64,000 nucleotides of DNA. It comes from Labrenzia sp. THAF82. GTDB taxonomy: Bacteria; Pseudomonadota; Alphaproteobacteria; Rhizobiales; Stappiaceae. The stretch is from the NCBI RefSeq assembly GCF_009363435.1, contig NZ_CP045354.1:4802501-4866500 (forward strand). The letters run 5' to 3'. Below, in pieces: positions 44,019 through 54,603 of this stretch. The translations under genes and the position numbers were made by a program. The notes below the pieces were generated by a model, which was not told the origin of the DNA, did no database searches, and saw only the letters and a list, made by a program, of their open reading frames with translations. How positions within the stretch are numbered: the first letter of the stretch is position 1; each line of letters opens with the position of its first letter.

Positions 44019-47000
44019 TTATTTGCCCTCCTTGGAGGTGCTCTGGCCCTTGGGTTTGTCATCAGCCTTCAGCCGCTTCATTTCATTGGCGGCTCGGGTC
44101 ATATCGTTGGCGGTTCTCATCACATCCGATTTGGCGAGATTGGACCCATCGATCCCGATGTCGCTGAGCAGACTGTCCACCATCGGCGCTTGCACCCGAT
44201 ACCGGAGAGCTGAGTTGATGACCTCGTCTGTGGGACTTCCACCTCCGCCACCACCACCGCCGGTGACGGTGCCTGCTCCATTTCCATCCGCCCATCCAAG
44301 GCCGGATGTTCCGCTCCCGCCCAGCTGCATGATCTTGATGTCATTGATTTTCTCAAGCGGCTTCACGGATGCTGAGACAATTCCTTCCACATGCTCCAAC
44401 ATCTTGCGCTTGAAGAGCGAGTGTCGCGCTGCATCGGTGAGAACGTTTTCGGCCTCGTTGATGAGTTTTTGGGCCTCGGCCTCCACAGCCTTGCGAACCC
44501 GTTCTGCATCGGCAGCAATACGCTTTTCTTCTGCTTCCTTTTCCGCAAGAACCACATCGACCGACTTGCGACGTGTCGCGACTTCGGTTTCCTGCGCAGT
44601 CTTGACCTTTTCTGCAGCTTCGGTTGCCCGAGCCTTGGCGGCCTCGGCCTCTACAGCGGCTGCGCTTTCATCAAGCGATTTCTTGTAGAGCTCGATGGCC
44701 TTGTCCATCTGGGCACTTTCGACGGCCTTCTCACGCGCGATCTCAAGGCGTCTGCGCTCTGTCTGATGACCGATCCTGGCATCATCGAGACCACGCTCGG
44801 ATGCGATCTGAGCCCGCTCGATTTCTTCCTGACTGGAGATTTCGGCTTCGCGCAATGCCTGAACGCGCGAGATCTCAAGCTGCTCGAGCACTTTCTTGCG
44901 TTCCAGCTTCTTCGCGTCGAGTTCCTGCTCGGCAAGAATACGCTCGGCGTCGACGGATTTCTCCTTGGCCACCCTTGCGGCCTCGATCGCCTGATCTGCG
45001 GCAACCTGGGCTTCGTCGATTGCTTGGTTGCGGGCGATCTCCAGAGCCCGGATCTTCTCGTCGCGGGCGATCTTCTCCGCCGTCGTTTCCTGTTCCTTGG
45101 CAATCCGAAGCTGTTCGACGGATCTGCGTGAGGCAACTTCCGCAGTCTCGATTGCCTCGGTGCGTTCGATCTCCCGCTTTCTGACTTCGGCGTCTTTGGA
45201 GATTTCCGCTGTGCGCAACTTGTTTTCCTGCGCAATGCGAGCCGCTTCGACCAGTTCCTGCGCAGAAATATTGGCAACATCGACGGCACGGTTGCGCGCG
45301 ATTTCGCGTTCTCTCAGATCTTGTTCGTAGGCAATACGTTCCGCGGCAACCTTTTTCTCTTTGGCAATACGGGCTGCCTCGGTCGCTTCGGCCTTCGCAA
45401 TCTCTGCCGCTTCAACGGCCTTCGCTCTGGCGACATCCCGTTCTCTGGTGGCTTCCTCGCTTTCGATACGCTGCAAGGCGATCTTGGCTTCCTGAGCGAT
45501 GCGCGTGGCGTCAACAGCTTCACGTGCGGCGATCTCCGCCTCTTCAACAGCCTTGTTGCGGGCGATTTCAAGTGCACGTGTTTCCTGCTCGAACCCGATC
45601 CGTTCAGCGGCGATGACTTTTTCCTGTGCTATGCGCTTGGCTTCTGTCGCCTCCTTGGCGGCAATATTGGCGGCATCCAGCGCTGCCTGACGTTCTACGT
45701 CGCGGCCGTCCGTTGCCTCTTGCGCCGCGATCCGCTCAAAGGAGAGCTGCTTGTCCTGCGCAATCCGTGCCTTCTCGACGGCTTCACGGGCCGTGATCTC
45801 TGCCTCGTCTATCGCCTTGTTGGAGGCGATTTCGAGATTTCTGATCCGCTCTTCCTGGGCAATCCGCGTCTTGTTGGTTTCTTCGCGAGCAGCAATCTGC
45901 GCAATTTCGATTTCACGCTGCTGTTCGATCTGGAGTGCTCGTGTGGCCTGTTCAGATGCGATACGCTCCGCTGAAAGAGACTTCTCCCGTGCGATACGAG
46001 CGGCCTCGGTTGCCTTTTGACTTGCGATCTCGGCTTCTTCGAGGGCCTTTTGCCGTTCGATTTCAAGGCGTCGTGTTTCGCGATCCGCCTCGATCCTTGA
46101 AGCGTTGACAGTCTGCTCTTGAGCAACGCGCAGTTTTTCCGCGGCTTCGCGCGACGCGATTTCCGCCTGCTCAATTGCCAGATTTCGTTCGATTTCCTTT
46201 TCACGCGTGACACGCTCAAAGGCGATGCGCGCTTCCGTTACCGCTTCTTCCTGAGCAATCTTTGCCTTTTCCACGAGCTCACGCGCGGCAATATCGGTTT
46301 CCTCAATTGTTTTGCGGCGCTCGATTTCCAACGCTTCGGTTTCACGGTCCTTGGCGATCCGGGCTTCGGTCAGGGTGCGTTCCTGGGCAATACGCGCCTT
46401 TTCAACGGCTTCCTTTGCCGCAATGTCGGCTGCTTCCGTTGTCTGCTGCGTACGAATGCGCTCTTCGGTCAGGTTCTTTTCCTGACCGATCCTTGCTTTT
46501 TCGACGGCTTCGCGGGTTACTATTTCGGCTTCGTCGATCACACGCTGACGCTCGATCTCCTTCTGCCTGACTTCGCGTTCCGATGCGATGCGCGCCTCGG
46601 AAATGAGCCTTTCGTTTTCGATCCGCGCCGTTTCGATGGCCTCGCGGCTCAACAGTGAAGCCTGCTCGGCTTCTTTTTCACGCTCGGACCGCTCGCGCAC
46701 CAGATCGGTGTGCTGCTGCGCACGCTTGAACTCAATCTCCCGCTCCTGTTCCAGACGCGCTTTCTCGCTTTCGCGTTCGATGTCGAGAACTTGCTTTTCC
46801 GCTTCCAGGTTTCGGGTGCGAATTCGGATCATCGAATCCTGCTCGATGTCGTTGCGCAGTTTTCTTCTGTCCTCGATATCCCTGATGACTGTCGTCAGGC
46901 CTTCAGCGTCGAACCTGTTCGATGGGTTGAAGTACTCAATGCCGGTCTGGTCGATGTCTGTGATAGCAACGCTTTCCAGCTCCAGGCCGTTCTTGTCGAG

Positions 47001-47507
47001 GCCGACCTGGGCCGCCTCAAGAACTCTGTCGACATAGACGTGCCGGTTCTCATGCAGTTCCTCCATGGTCATCTCGGACGCAACGGTGCGCAGTGCGGAT
47101 ATGAATTTGCCCGAAAGCAGCGAGTGGATGCGTTCAGGCTCCAGTGTCCGGCGACCCAATGTGGACGCAGCCAGGCTGACGGCCGTCTTTGTCTGACCGA
47201 CACGCACATAGAACTCCGCATCGACATCGACCCTCAGACGGTCTTTGGTGATCAGGGCGTCTTCCTTTTCACGGGTCAGCGCCATCTGAAGCGAATTCAT
47301 GTTGACCGGTGTAATGTCGTGAATGATCGGCCAGACGAATGCGCCCCCGTCGATCACGACCTTTTCTCCCCTGAAACCGGTCCGAACGAAGGCAACTTCC
47401 TTGGTCGAACGTCGATAGAGCCAATGCATCACCCAGTAGAGGATGAAGACCACAATGACCGCGAGAATGAGCCACAGCACCAGTTGTCCGATGAGCTGAC
47501 CAGCCAT
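44019..47507 (-). CDS. Oversized flotillin/SPFH-domain protein with hendecad coiled coil
   Basis: About 1162 residues from ATG 47507 (GGAGG 7 nt upstream), nearly double the usual flotillin. One N-terminal membrane helix (LVLWLILAVIVVFILYWVMHWLY) precedes an SPFH domain (~35-215: KVVIDGGAFVWP, MNSLQMAL, LNSKFISALRT-like, ENRHVYVDRVLEAA). Residues ~215-1010 are one continuous charged helix; from ~300 it repeats every 44 residues (4 x 11), for example IASREAAEKL... and IAAKEATEAK..., with one 33-residue unit (3 x 11). The C-terminus has an eight-Gly run and a short helical end. SPFH proteins build membrane cages; a longer helix would make a taller one. It is between the PEP-hydrolase-like and SRPBCC genes, so it may organise the pathway's membrane complex (inference). 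Confidence 0.88.
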   Translation of the reverse strand: MAGQLIGQLVLWLILAVIVVFILYWVMHWLYRRSTKEVAFVRTGFRGEKVVIDGGAFVWPIIHDITPVNMNSLQMALTREKEDALITKDRLRVDVDAEFYVRVGQTKTAVSLAASTLGRRTLEPERIHSLLSGKFISALRTVASEMTMEELHENRHVYVDRVLEAAQVGLDKNGLELESVAITDIDQTGIEYFNPSNRFDAEGLTTVIRDIEDRRKLRNDIEQDSMIRIRTRNLEAEKQVLDIERESEKARLEQEREIEFKRAQQHTDLVRERSEREKEAEQASLLSREAIETARIENERLISEARIASEREVRQKEIERQRVIDEAEIVTREAVEKARIGQEKNLTEERIRTQQTTEAADIAAKEAVEKARIAQERTLTEARIAKDRETEALEIERRKTIEETDIAARELVEKAKIAQEEAVTEARIAFERVTREKEIERNLAIEQAEIASREAAEKLRVAQEQTVNASRIEADRETRRLEIERQKALEEAEIASQKATEAARIAREKSLSAERIASEQATRALQIEQQREIEIAQIAAREETNKTRIAQEERIRNLEIASNKAIDEAEITAREAVEKARIAQDKQLSFERIAAQEATDGRDVERQAALDAANIAAKEATEAKRIAQEKVIAAERIGFEQETRALEIARNKAVEEAEIAAREAVDATRIAQEAKIALQRIESEEATRERDVARAKAVEAAEIAKAEATEAARIAKEKKVAAERIAYEQDLREREIARNRAVDVANISAQELVEAARIAQENKLRTAEISKDAEVRKREIERTEAIETAEVASRRSVEQLRIAKEQETTAEKIARDEKIRALEIARNQAIDEAQVAADQAIEAARVAKEKSVDAERILAEQELDAKKLERKKVLEQLEISRVQALREAEISSQEEIERAQIASERGLDDARIGHQTERRRLEIAREKAVESAQMDKAIELYKKSLDESAAAVEAEAAKARATEAAEKVKTAQETEVATRRKSVDVVLAEKEAEEKRIAADAERVRKAVEAEAQKLINEAENVLTDAARHSLFKRKMLEHVEGIVSASVKPLEKINDIKIMQLGGSGTSGLGWADGNGAGTVTGGGGGGGGSPTDEVINSALRYRVQAPMVDSLLSDIGIDGSNLAKSDVMRTANDMTRAANEMKRLKADDKPKGQSTSKEGK

Positions 47508-47528
47508 TTTCGATCCTCCCTCCACAGC

Positions 47529-48356
47529 TCAAGAGCCGCGGATTTCCTTGAATTTTTTGGTTTGTTCGACAAGAGCGATTTCGGTCGGCAGGCGTTCCAT
47601 AGAAGACGCACCGTAAAACCCGTGACAGTTGCGCGTATTCTTCAGAACGAATTCCGCGTCGTCCGGCATGGCGACCGGGCCGCCATGGACAAGAACAATG
47701 GCATCCGGATTGACCTCAAGAGCTGCTTCGGACCATTCATCGACGATCTGCGGACAGTCCGTCAGTTTCAGGGATGTTTCAGCACCGATGCTGCCACCGG
47801 TCGTCAGCCCAAGGTGACAGACGATGATATCCGCTCCCGCAGCAGCCATTGCGGCCGCGTCCTTGGTTGAAAAGACATAAGGCGTGGTCAGAAGGTCCTT
47901 TTCATGAGCCATCCGGATCATGTCCACTTCAAGCTGATAGGACATGCCGGTTTCTTCCAGATTTGCCCGGAAGTTTCCGTCGATAAGGCCAACCGTCGGA
48001 AAGTTCTGAACACCAGAGAAACCAGCCATTTTCACTTCGTCCAGAAACCTGTCCATGAGCCTGAAAGGATCCGAAGCGCAGACGCCTGCAAGGACCGGTG
48101 TGTTACGCACCACCGGCAGAACCTCACCCGCCATTTCCATCACCACTGAATTGGCGTCGCCATAAGGCATAAGCCCGGCAAGACTGCCCCGCCCCGCCAT
48201 CCTGTACCGGCCGGAATTGTAGATAACGATCAGGTCAATGCCGCCTGCTTCCTCGCCCTTGGCTGACAGTCCGGTGCCTGCGCCACCGCCGATGATTGGC
48301 TCGCCCCTGGCGATCATGCCGCGGTACCTGGAAACAAGTTCCCTGCGATCAAACAT
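47529..48356 (-). CDS. Phosphoenolpyruvate hydrolase-like TIM-barrel protein
   Basis: 275 residues. Typical segments of the PEP_hydrolase/TIM-barrel signal-transduction family are [62 protein letters not shown] and [15 protein letters not shown]. The family name does not prove activity; genes of this family are regularly beside Tm-1-domain genes, as here (2-bp gap), so the pair probably acts together. Confidence 0.85.
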   Translation of the reverse strand: MFDRRELVSRYRGMIARGEPIIGGGAGTGLSAKGEEAGGIDLIVIYNSGRYRMAGRGSLAGLMPYGDANSVVMEMAGEVLPVVRNTPVLAGVCASDPFRLMDRFLDEVKMAGFSGVQNFPTVGLIDGNFRANLEETGMSYQLEVDMIRMAHEKDLLTTPYVFSTKDAAAMAAAGADIIVCHLGLTTGGSIGAETSLKLTDCPQIVDEWSEAALEVNPDAIVLVHGGPVAMPDDAEFVLKNTRNCHGFYGASSMERLPTEIALVEQTKKFKEIRGS

Positions 48357-48358
48357 GC

Positions 48359-50524
48359 TCAGTCTCCTGCTGCTCGGCTGCGCCGGCTGGAATGAAAGCC
48401 CCGGAACGCCGTGACGATCAGATCGGCGAATTCGGGGTCGTTGATGTTGTGAGGTACCCTGATCAACCTGCGCTCGCTCGTCTGGCGCACAGTGTCTTCA
48501 AGGGATTTGAACAGTGCTTCGTCAGCGGCTGGGTCATGGAAGGCCATGCCTGGTGCATCAAGCAGGGACACACCGCCTTCAGGCAGGAAAAACCGCACAG
48601 GCGCTGTCATCTCGTTGAGGCGCTGGCCAATCCAGCGTCCCATCTCGACGTTTTCCTCAACCGTTGTTCGCATCAAGGTGATTTGCGGATTGTGCTCATA
48701 GAAAATGCGTCCGCGATATCTTTCCGGCACTGTGTCTGGCGCATTGAAATTCACCATGTCCAGTGCGCCGCACGAGCCGATGTATGGCAGCCCGGCGCGG
48801 ATCGAAGCGCCGAAACGGTCTTCGTTGGCGGCAAAGACACCGCCAGCGACCATGTCACAGATTTCCGTTGTCGTAAGATCGACAATGGCAGCCAGCATGC
48901 CGCTGTCCATGAGTTTTTCCATGGAGCGGCCGCCCACGCCTGTGGCATGAAAGACCAGGCAGTCGAAGTCATTTTCCAAGGCCGCGGTGACCTGTTGCAC
49001 GCAAGGTGTCGTAACGCCGAACATGGTCAGGCCGACAGCAGGCTTGGCATCCAGAACAGGTTTGCGTTTCGAGCGTGCCCTGACAGCTCCTGCGAGCGCA
49101 CCGGCACCATTGCCAAGCACTTCGCGCGTGATTGAGTTCAGCCCCTGAACATCGGCAACCGAATGCAGCATCATGATGTCCGACGGGCCGACATATTGCT
49201 CGACATTTCCGCTTGCGACCGTTGAAATCATGATCTTGGGAACGCCAACCGGCAGCGTGCGCATGGCCGGGGTGACCAAAGCCGTTCCTCCGGATCCGCC
49301 GGCGGAGATGATCCCCGCAACGCCTGACTGGGCTTCCATCCAGCGCTCAAATGCAAGTGTCATCGCAGCGACTGCAGAACCACGATCTCCGGTGAAAACA
49401 CCGCTCGCCCCGCGCGGGTGAAATGCAGCGACCGCGTGGGGAGGTACTTCCGCGCCCGAAGGCTTGCCGCTCGTTGAAAGATCAATCAACTGAACGGACA
49501 GGCTTTCTGCTTTCAAGACATCGCGCATGTAGCGAAGCTCTTCACCCTTGGTATCCAGCGTTCCTGCCACATAGACAGTTGCCCCAGCCCTCGCTCTTTG
49601 CGCAGACAGGGGCGTCACAGATGCAGAGGGAACCGCGGCGGCGGTGCTTGTTCGCGCCGAACTTTCAATCACTCTGACCGGAACCGGCTTCGACCAGCGT
49701 GTGGGGATCTTCGGGTTGGAAACATAAATCCTGGCTACCGAAGGAACGCTGGGGGTTCCTGTCGCTGACTCCGAGACCCTTGCAGGCGCCGGGGTCTCGT
49801 CGTGAGCGTGACGGCCAACACCAAGAAGCGCCTGCTGAAGGTCCCGATCTGCGGCCAGTTGAGCTGACGGCATGATCCGGTTGATCTTGCCGTTGACCAT
49901 AATGGCAACCTGATCGGCAACTGCACAGGCGACCCCGATGTTCTGTTCAATCACCAGAACGTCGATGTCGCCTTCCTGCCCGAGCCGCACAAGCATCTCG
50001 GCAACCTGATTGACGATGACAGGCGCCAGACCTTCGGTCGGCTCGTCCATCACGAGGAGCTTGGGGTTTAGAAGCAGTGCCCGTCCGATTGCCAGCATTT
50101 GCTGCTCACCGCCGGAAAGCTGCGCGCCCCCGTTTGATCGACGTTCGGCCAACCTCGGAAAGACGGAGTAAACGCGTTCTGGGGTCCAGTCGCCTCCTCT
50201 GCGAGCCACCAGTTTCAGGTGTTCGTCAACAGTCAGCGAACGCCACAAACGGCGACCTTGCGGAACATATCCAACACCCAGGCGGGCAATTTCCGCCGGG
50301 CCCAATCCCGCAAGATTTCGGCCTGCCAGGCTGATTGTGCCAGCAGCTACCGGCACAAGCCCCATGATCGCCTTGCAGGTTGTGGTCTTGCCCATGCCGT
50401 TTCGTCCAACGACGGACAACACACCGTGGTCAAGTGTCAGGTCGACACCCTGCAGGGCATGTGAGTGACCGTAGTAGACATTCAGGTCTCTGATTTCGAG
50501 CGCGGGTGCGGAGCGGTCAGCCAT
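48359..50524 (-). CDS. LivF-type ABC ATPase fused to a Tm-1-like (UPF0261) domain
   Basis: 721 residues from ATG 50524, overlapping livG by 8 bp. Residues 1-235 are a branched-chain amino-acid type ABC ATPase: Walker [11 protein letters not shown], signature LSGGEQQ, Walker [12 protein letters not shown] Pro/Ser-rich linker (236-315) leads to a Tm-1-like domain ([60 protein letters not shown]). Tm-1 was named from a tomato virus-resistance protein and binds ATP; the bacterial role is unknown. The fusion ties a transporter ATPase to the Tm-1/PEP-hydrolase pair. Confidence 0.9.
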   Translation of the reverse strand: MADRSAPALEIRDLNVYYGHSHALQGVDLTLDHGVLSVVGRNGMGKTTTCKAIMGLVPVAAGTISLAGRNLAGLGPAEIARLGVGYVPQGRRLWRSLTVDEHLKLVARRGGDWTPERVYSVFPRLAERRSNGGAQLSGGEQQMLAIGRALLLNPKLLVMDEPTEGLAPVIVNQVAEMLVRLGQEGDIDVLVIEQNIGVACAVADQVAIMVNGKINRIMPSAQLAADRDLQQALLGVGRHAHDETPAPARVSESATGTPSVPSVARIYVSNPKIPTRWSKPVPVRVIESSARTSTAAAVPSASVTPLSAQRARAGATVYVAGTLDTKGEELRYMRDVLKAESLSVQLIDLSTSGKPSGAEVPPHAVAAFHPRGASGVFTGDRGSAVAAMTLAFERWMEAQSGVAGIISAGGSGGTALVTPAMRTLPVGVPKIMISTVASGNVEQYVGPSDIMMLHSVADVQGLNSITREVLGNGAGALAGAVRARSKRKPVLDAKPAVGLTMFGVTTPCVQQVTAALENDFDCLVFHATGVGGRSMEKLMDSGMLAAIVDLTTTEICDMVAGGVFAANEDRFGASIRAGLPYIGSCGALDMVNFNAPDTVPERYRGRIFYEHNPQITLMRTTVEENVEMGRWIGQRLNEMTAPVRFFLPEGGVSLLDAPGMAFHDPAADEALFKSLEDTVRQTSERRLIRVPHNINDPEFADLIVTAFRGFHSSRRSRAAGD

Positions 50525-51332
50525 GTCCAAGCCCCTCCTCGCCGCCGAGATAGAGAGCCTGCACCTCTTCGTCGTCTTCAATTTCAGCCGGTTTGCCTTC
50601 CTTGAAGATCCGTCCGTTGTGCATCATCGTGACGGACTCCGCGACGCGCAGGGCGACATCCATGTCGTGCTCGATGATGATGAACCCCATGTGGCTGGGA
50701 AGACCGGTGAGTATCTCGATCAGTTCGCGCCGTTCAGTGGGTGACAATCCCGCGGCAGGTTCATCAAACAGAATGAAACGCGGTGCGCCGGACAGCGCCA
50801 TGGCAATTTCCAGCTGCCGCTGCTGACCATAGGAAAGGTCTGCCACCTTGGTGTCGCGCAACTCATCCAGGTGCACCACCTGAACAAGGTTTTCCGCGCT
50901 GGCCATCAACGCGTCATCCCGTCCAGGCCGGACGAAAGAAAACCGACCGCGCGAGACACCGCAGCACGCCAGATAGACGTTGTCCAGAACGCTCAAGCCG
51001 GTGAACAGCAGGGATATCTGATAGGTTCTGCGCAAACCACGCCGAATGCGTTCCTGAGCCGGAAACGCTGCGACTTCCTCGCCGAAAAACCGGATAGATC
51101 CCGTGGTCGGGGCGAAGTCGCCCGTGATGCAATTGAACAGCGTTGTCTTGCCGGCACCGTTGGACCCAAGCACCGCACGCCTCTCACCGGGCTTGACCGT
51201 CATGTCGATATCTGAGAGCGCTGCCAGCGCGCCAAACATCTTGCTGACGTTGCGAAGTTCCAGCGCATTGGCTGTCCCGGTTGCGCTCAAGCGATCGGAA
51301 ACTGAGGAACTGGCACGATCAAGCAGGGTCAA
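50517..51332 (-). CDS. LivG-type ABC transporter ATP-binding protein
   Basis: 271 residues: Walker [25 protein letters not shown] signature, Walker [14 protein letters not shown] and the LivG-type tail ([25 protein letters not shown]). It drives uptake with LivH, LivM and the LivF-Tm-1 protein. ATGA overlap with livM. Confidence 0.93.
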   Translation of the reverse strand: MTLLDRASSSVSDRLSATGTANALELRNVSKMFGALAALSDIDMTVKPGERRAVLGSNGAGKTTLFNCITGDFAPTTGSIRFFGEEVAAFPAQERIRRGLRRTYQISLLFTGLSVLDNVYLACCGVSRGRFSFVRPGRDDALMASAENLVQVVHLDELRDTKVADLSYGQQRQLEIAMALSGAPRFILFDEPAAGLSPTERRELIEILTGLPSHMGFIIIEHDMDVALRVAESVTMMHNGRIFKEGKPAEIEDDEEVQALYLGGEEGLGHG

Positions 51333-52396
51333 CGCATGTCCTCCCCTCGATCAAGGAGCGGGTCGCGCTTGCGGTAGTCCTGCCAACGATCCCAGAGCCC
51401 GAGAAGACCGTCCGGCGAAAAGAAGACAATTGCCAGGAAACCGAGACCGATGAGCAGCTGAAAACGTTCTCCGCTCAATCCGACTGACAGCAGGACATCA
51501 ATGGCAAATGTCTTCAGAAGGACATAGATGAACGCTCCGATAAAGGGGCCGATCGGCCGGCTCATACCGCCGATGACAGCAATCACGAGAATATCGATTG
51601 CTGGTCCGATGCCCGCGGTACCCGGCGAAATCTGCGCGGACTGCCAGGTGAGTAGAATGCCTCCCGTCCCAGCGATCAGTGCAGCAAATGCGTAGGCTGC
51701 AATCCGGTGTGCGTTGACGCTGTACCCCAACGCCGCCATCCGTCGCGGATTGTCGCGCACCCCTTGGAGTGCGAGCCCGAATGGAGCCCGGGAGATATAA
51801 AGCACCGAAAAATAGGCAACGGCCGCCCAGAACAAGGTCAAGTAGTAGAACGGTTTGCTTTGCCGCCAGTCGACACCGAAGAGATCGGGCGGCAAAACGC
51901 CGTTGAAGCCGGAAAACCCGTTGAACACGACGTAATTCTGGCGCGTGAAATAGAAGAACGCCGCAGCCACTGCGAGCGTAATCATGATGGTATAGATGCC
52001 CTCGGTCCGCACTGCGAGAGAGCCAACAATCGTGCCGAAAAGCATGGCCACGATCAGCGCCAACGGGATCGCGACATACCAGGGCCAACCCATACTGATA
52101 TCGGTGATCGCGCTGTCACCGAAAATAGCCACCATGTAACCGGCAAGGCCGGCAATGGACATCTGAACCAGACTAACCATGCCGCCATAACCGCCCAGGA
52201 ACATCAGGCTGAGCGAAATCATGCCAAGGATGAAGGTCCAGCCGAAGACCTGATAAAGTGCGAAGTCGCTTGCAAACGCGGGCATGATCAAGAGGACGAT
52301 GCCGACAACCCAATAGCTTGCCGGGATCCGCTCGAACCAGACCCTGTCCTGTGCATTATGCGTTCTGGATGTGGAATTGGTTTCCGCCAGCGCCAT
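51329..52396 (-). CDS. LivM-type ABC permease
   Basis: 355 residues with 8-10 hydrophobic helices and the family's signature regions (GGYGGMVSLVQMSIAGLAGYMVA, RAPFGLALQGVRDNPRRMAALGYSVNAHRIAAYAFAALIAGTGGIL, GGMSRPIGPFIGAFIYVLL). The EAA-like loop for ATPase contact is GVRDNPRRMAALG. The N-terminal ~30 residues are a polar extension. Confidence 0.92.
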   Translation of the reverse strand: MALAETNSTSRTHNAQDRVWFERIPASYWVVGIVLLIMPAFASDFALYQVFGWTFILGMISLSLMFLGGYGGMVSLVQMSIAGLAGYMVAIFGDSAITDISMGWPWYVAIPLALIVAMLFGTIVGSLAVRTEGIYTIMITLAVAAAFFYFTRQNYVVFNGFSGFNGVLPPDLFGVDWRQSKPFYYLTLFWAAVAYFSVLYISRAPFGLALQGVRDNPRRMAALGYSVNAHRIAAYAFAALIAGTGGILLTWQSAQISPGTAGIGPAIDILVIAVIGGMSRPIGPFIGAFIYVLLKTFAIDVLLSVGLSGERFQLLIGLGFLAIVFFSPDGLLGLWDRWQDYRKRDPLLDRGEDMR

Positions 52397-52399
52397 CGA

Positions 52400-53413
52400 T
52401 CAAGACCTCCCCATGAGGCCCTGCGGGCGGAAAGCAAGCACCAGCACCATGATCAGAAATGTCAGAACAACCGCATAAGTCGGGAAATAGACAGAGCCGA
52501 ACTGCTCGGCCAGACCGATCAGCAATGCGCCGAGCGCGGCACCGGTGATCGACCCCATACCGCCGACAATCACGACCACAAGCGAGGCCAGCAGAAAGCG
52601 AATGTCTTCGCCCGGTGCCACGGATTGAAACGTGCCGCCGACAACACCTGCGATACCCGCAAGACCTGCGCCAAAGGCGAAGACACCGACAAAGACAAGT
52701 TGAATGCGTGCACCTGTCGCCGACAGCATGTCCCGGTCATCGACGCCGGCACGGATCATCATTCCGATCTGCGTCCGGTTCAAGATCAGCCACATGGCAA
52801 TTCCAATGACGACGGAGGCCAGGAAGATGACCACACGGACAACGGGGTACTTCAGGTAGATGAGATCGCCGGAAGAGCGTTTCACACCTGTCACCAGAAG
52901 CGTTTCCATCGGACCGCTCAACCAGCTTGGTGGCGTGATGTTGTAAAAATCTCCACCCACGCCCCAAAGCATGAGATCTGCCATGACGATCGAAATTCCG
53001 ATGGTGACGAGTGTCTGCCTGAGATCTTGTCCTTCCATGCGGCGGAAGATGAAAATCTGCATGAGGACACCGACGGCCGCCACGAGCACAAACGCGACAG
53101 GAAAGGCCAGCAACCAGTACCCTGTGGAAGACGCAACGAAGTAGCCGATATATCCGCCGAGCAGGTAAAGGGATCCATGCGCGAGATTGACGTTGCGCAT
53201 GAGGCCGAAAATGAGCGTGAACCCGCTGGCGACCAGAAAATACAGTCCACCGAGTGTGATGCCGTTGAACAAGGCGTTGAGAAACACTTTCTTGCGGCCA
53301 ATCACATCGACCAGCCCCTTCGGCCAGATCGCAAAAATCAGCCAGATCAGGACTGCGACCGCCAGCAGGATGACAATCGTCCATCCAGGATGCCGTGATG
53401 CGAAGGCCCTCAT
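52400..53413 (-). CDS. LivH-type ABC permease
   Basis: 337 residues from ATG 53413, chosen because upstream codons would add a polar, non-family tail. LivH features: LFNGITLGGLYFLVASGFTLIFGLMRNVNLAHGSLYLLGGYI, GMMIRAGVDDRDMLSATGARI and IVGGMGSITGAALGALLIGL. It starts the long operon that runs to 32.2 kb; no gene precedes it closely, so a promoter is expected in the 206-bp gap after the AraC gene. Confidence 0.92.
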   Translation of the reverse strand: MRAFASRHPGWTIVILLAVAVLIWLIFAIWPKGLVDVIGRKKVFLNALFNGITLGGLYFLVASGFTLIFGLMRNVNLAHGSLYLLGGYIGYFVASSTGYWLLAFPVAFVLVAAVGVLMQIFIFRRMEGQDLRQTLVTIGISIVMADLMLWGVGGDFYNITPPSWLSGPMETLLVTGVKRSSGDLIYLKYPVVRVVIFLASVVIGIAMWLILNRTQIGMMIRAGVDDRDMLSATGARIQLVFVGVFAFGAGLAGIAGVVGGTFQSVAPGEDIRFLLASLVVVIVGGMGSITGAALGALLIGLAEQFGSVYFPTYAVVLTFLIMVLVLAFRPQGLMGRS

Positions 53414-53578
53414 GTGCGGACCTCGCACAAGAGATAGGTCCCGGTGCTGTATTCGAATTGCCGCATAATGCGACACCCTCCCAAAGCGCTGTTGACGACA
53501 AAGTCTTCCGCTCTTGAAGAAAGGCTACGGCTTAGTTTCGGAATTCGGCGTACCCGATAGTCTTCTCGGATGGCCCAA

Positions 53579-53601
53579 CATCGGCATTATTGATGCCGAT
53601 G
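53579..53601. repeat. 9-bp perfect inverted repeat between AraC gene and livH
   Basis: catcggcat-tattg-atgccgatg. No T-run follows on either strand, so it is more likely an operator or a weak stem-loop than a terminator. Confidence 0.4.
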
Positions 53602-53619
53602 CAGATTGGCGGTCAGGCG

Positions 53620-54459
53620 CTATTCGACATGAGCAACCCTGCGATAGTCGCTTGGCGGAATGCCGACATTGGAAGAGAAGAACCGCGTGAAGCTTGCCTG
53701 CGAGGAAAAGCCGAGATCATAACTGATTTCTGTGACCGACTTGTCGGTCGTCATCAGATCCGAAATCGCCTGCTCCGCCCTTAGCGTGTTCAAATAGAGA
53801 TTGGGTGTGATGCCCATTTGCTTCTTGAAAAGCTTGAAGAAATGCGGACGCGACAGTCCGACTTCACGGGCAAGCCACTCCACCTCAACTTCTTCAGTGT
53901 AATTCTCCTGCATGAGACGCAGAGAACGACGGACGCGATAATCGGTAAAACGCCGCTTGCTGTCTTCCAGCACCGAACTGCGATCGGCATTGCGCCAGGA
54001 TTGCTCGAAACACTGAAGCGTTGTGCGGTAGAGATATCCATCAAACAGATGATCATTGCCGCCATCCAGCAGCAGCGACGTCAGCCGCTTCACCCAATTC
54101 ATGACATCCGGCGTCATGGAGACATGAGATCTTCCGAAGTTCAGCGCGAACTCCGCAGACTGGCTGTTTTCCAGAAACCAGATTGGTTTGATGTAGAGCA
54201 CGAGGCACAGACATGCTTCTGCAGTCGATGCATTTTTCAAATGGAAGCTGTGCTGTTCCCAGGGACTGACGGCCACGCCTGTGTGTTTGTCGGCCGGCAC
54301 CCACTTTCCCGATACGCTGACCTTTGCTTCGGCACCGCTCAAATAGAAGATCAAATGACCTTCTCGATGTGCGTGCGTCACGATCGGCTTGTCCAGCTTA
54401 TAAAGCGCTGCCCGACCGAACTCACCGTGGTGAACGGAGATCGCCTCGCTCATCATCAT
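53620..54459 (-). CDS. AraC family transcriptional regulator
   Basis: 279 residues. An N-terminal cupin sensor (HAHREGHLIFYLSGAEAKVSVSGKW, SPWEQHSFHLKN) is followed by a two-helix-turn-helix AraC domain (VEWLAREVGLSRPHFFKLFKKQMGITPNLYLNTLRAEQAISDL, VTEISYDLGFSSQASFTRFFSSNVGIPPSDYRR). Three ATGs in a row follow GGGAGGA; the third gives the best spacing. Its place between the dehydrogenase genes and the transporter operon suggests that it controls both. Confidence 0.93.
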   Translation of the reverse strand: MMMSEAISVHHGEFGRAALYKLDKPIVTHAHREGHLIFYLSGAEAKVSVSGKWVPADKHTGVAVSPWEQHSFHLKNASTAEACLCLVLYIKPIWFLENSQSAEFALNFGRSHVSMTPDVMNWVKRLTSLLLDGGNDHLFDGYLYRTTLQCFEQSWRNADRSSVLEDSKRRFTDYRVRRSLRLMQENYTEEVEVEWLAREVGLSRPHFFKLFKKQMGITPNLYLNTLRAEQAISDLMTTDKSVTEISYDLGFSSQASFTRFFSSNVGIPPSDYRRVAHVE

Positions 54460-54603
54460 TCCTCCCGATGACTTGCACGTTTATCGATGTAAACGTTTTC
54501 TTTTAAGTATCCTCCGTAAAAATCGATATTGGCAATACGAAATGACTCACAAAGAGACTTAGAGTTATGGAAAAAGACTACAAATAATGCTGCAATGCAG
54601 CGA

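Noticed and set aside
54489..54502. LacI/cre-like operator tgtaaacgttttct upstream of the AraC gene
   Set aside because: It misses the last consensus base, no LacI-family gene is near, and a single 14-bp match is weak.
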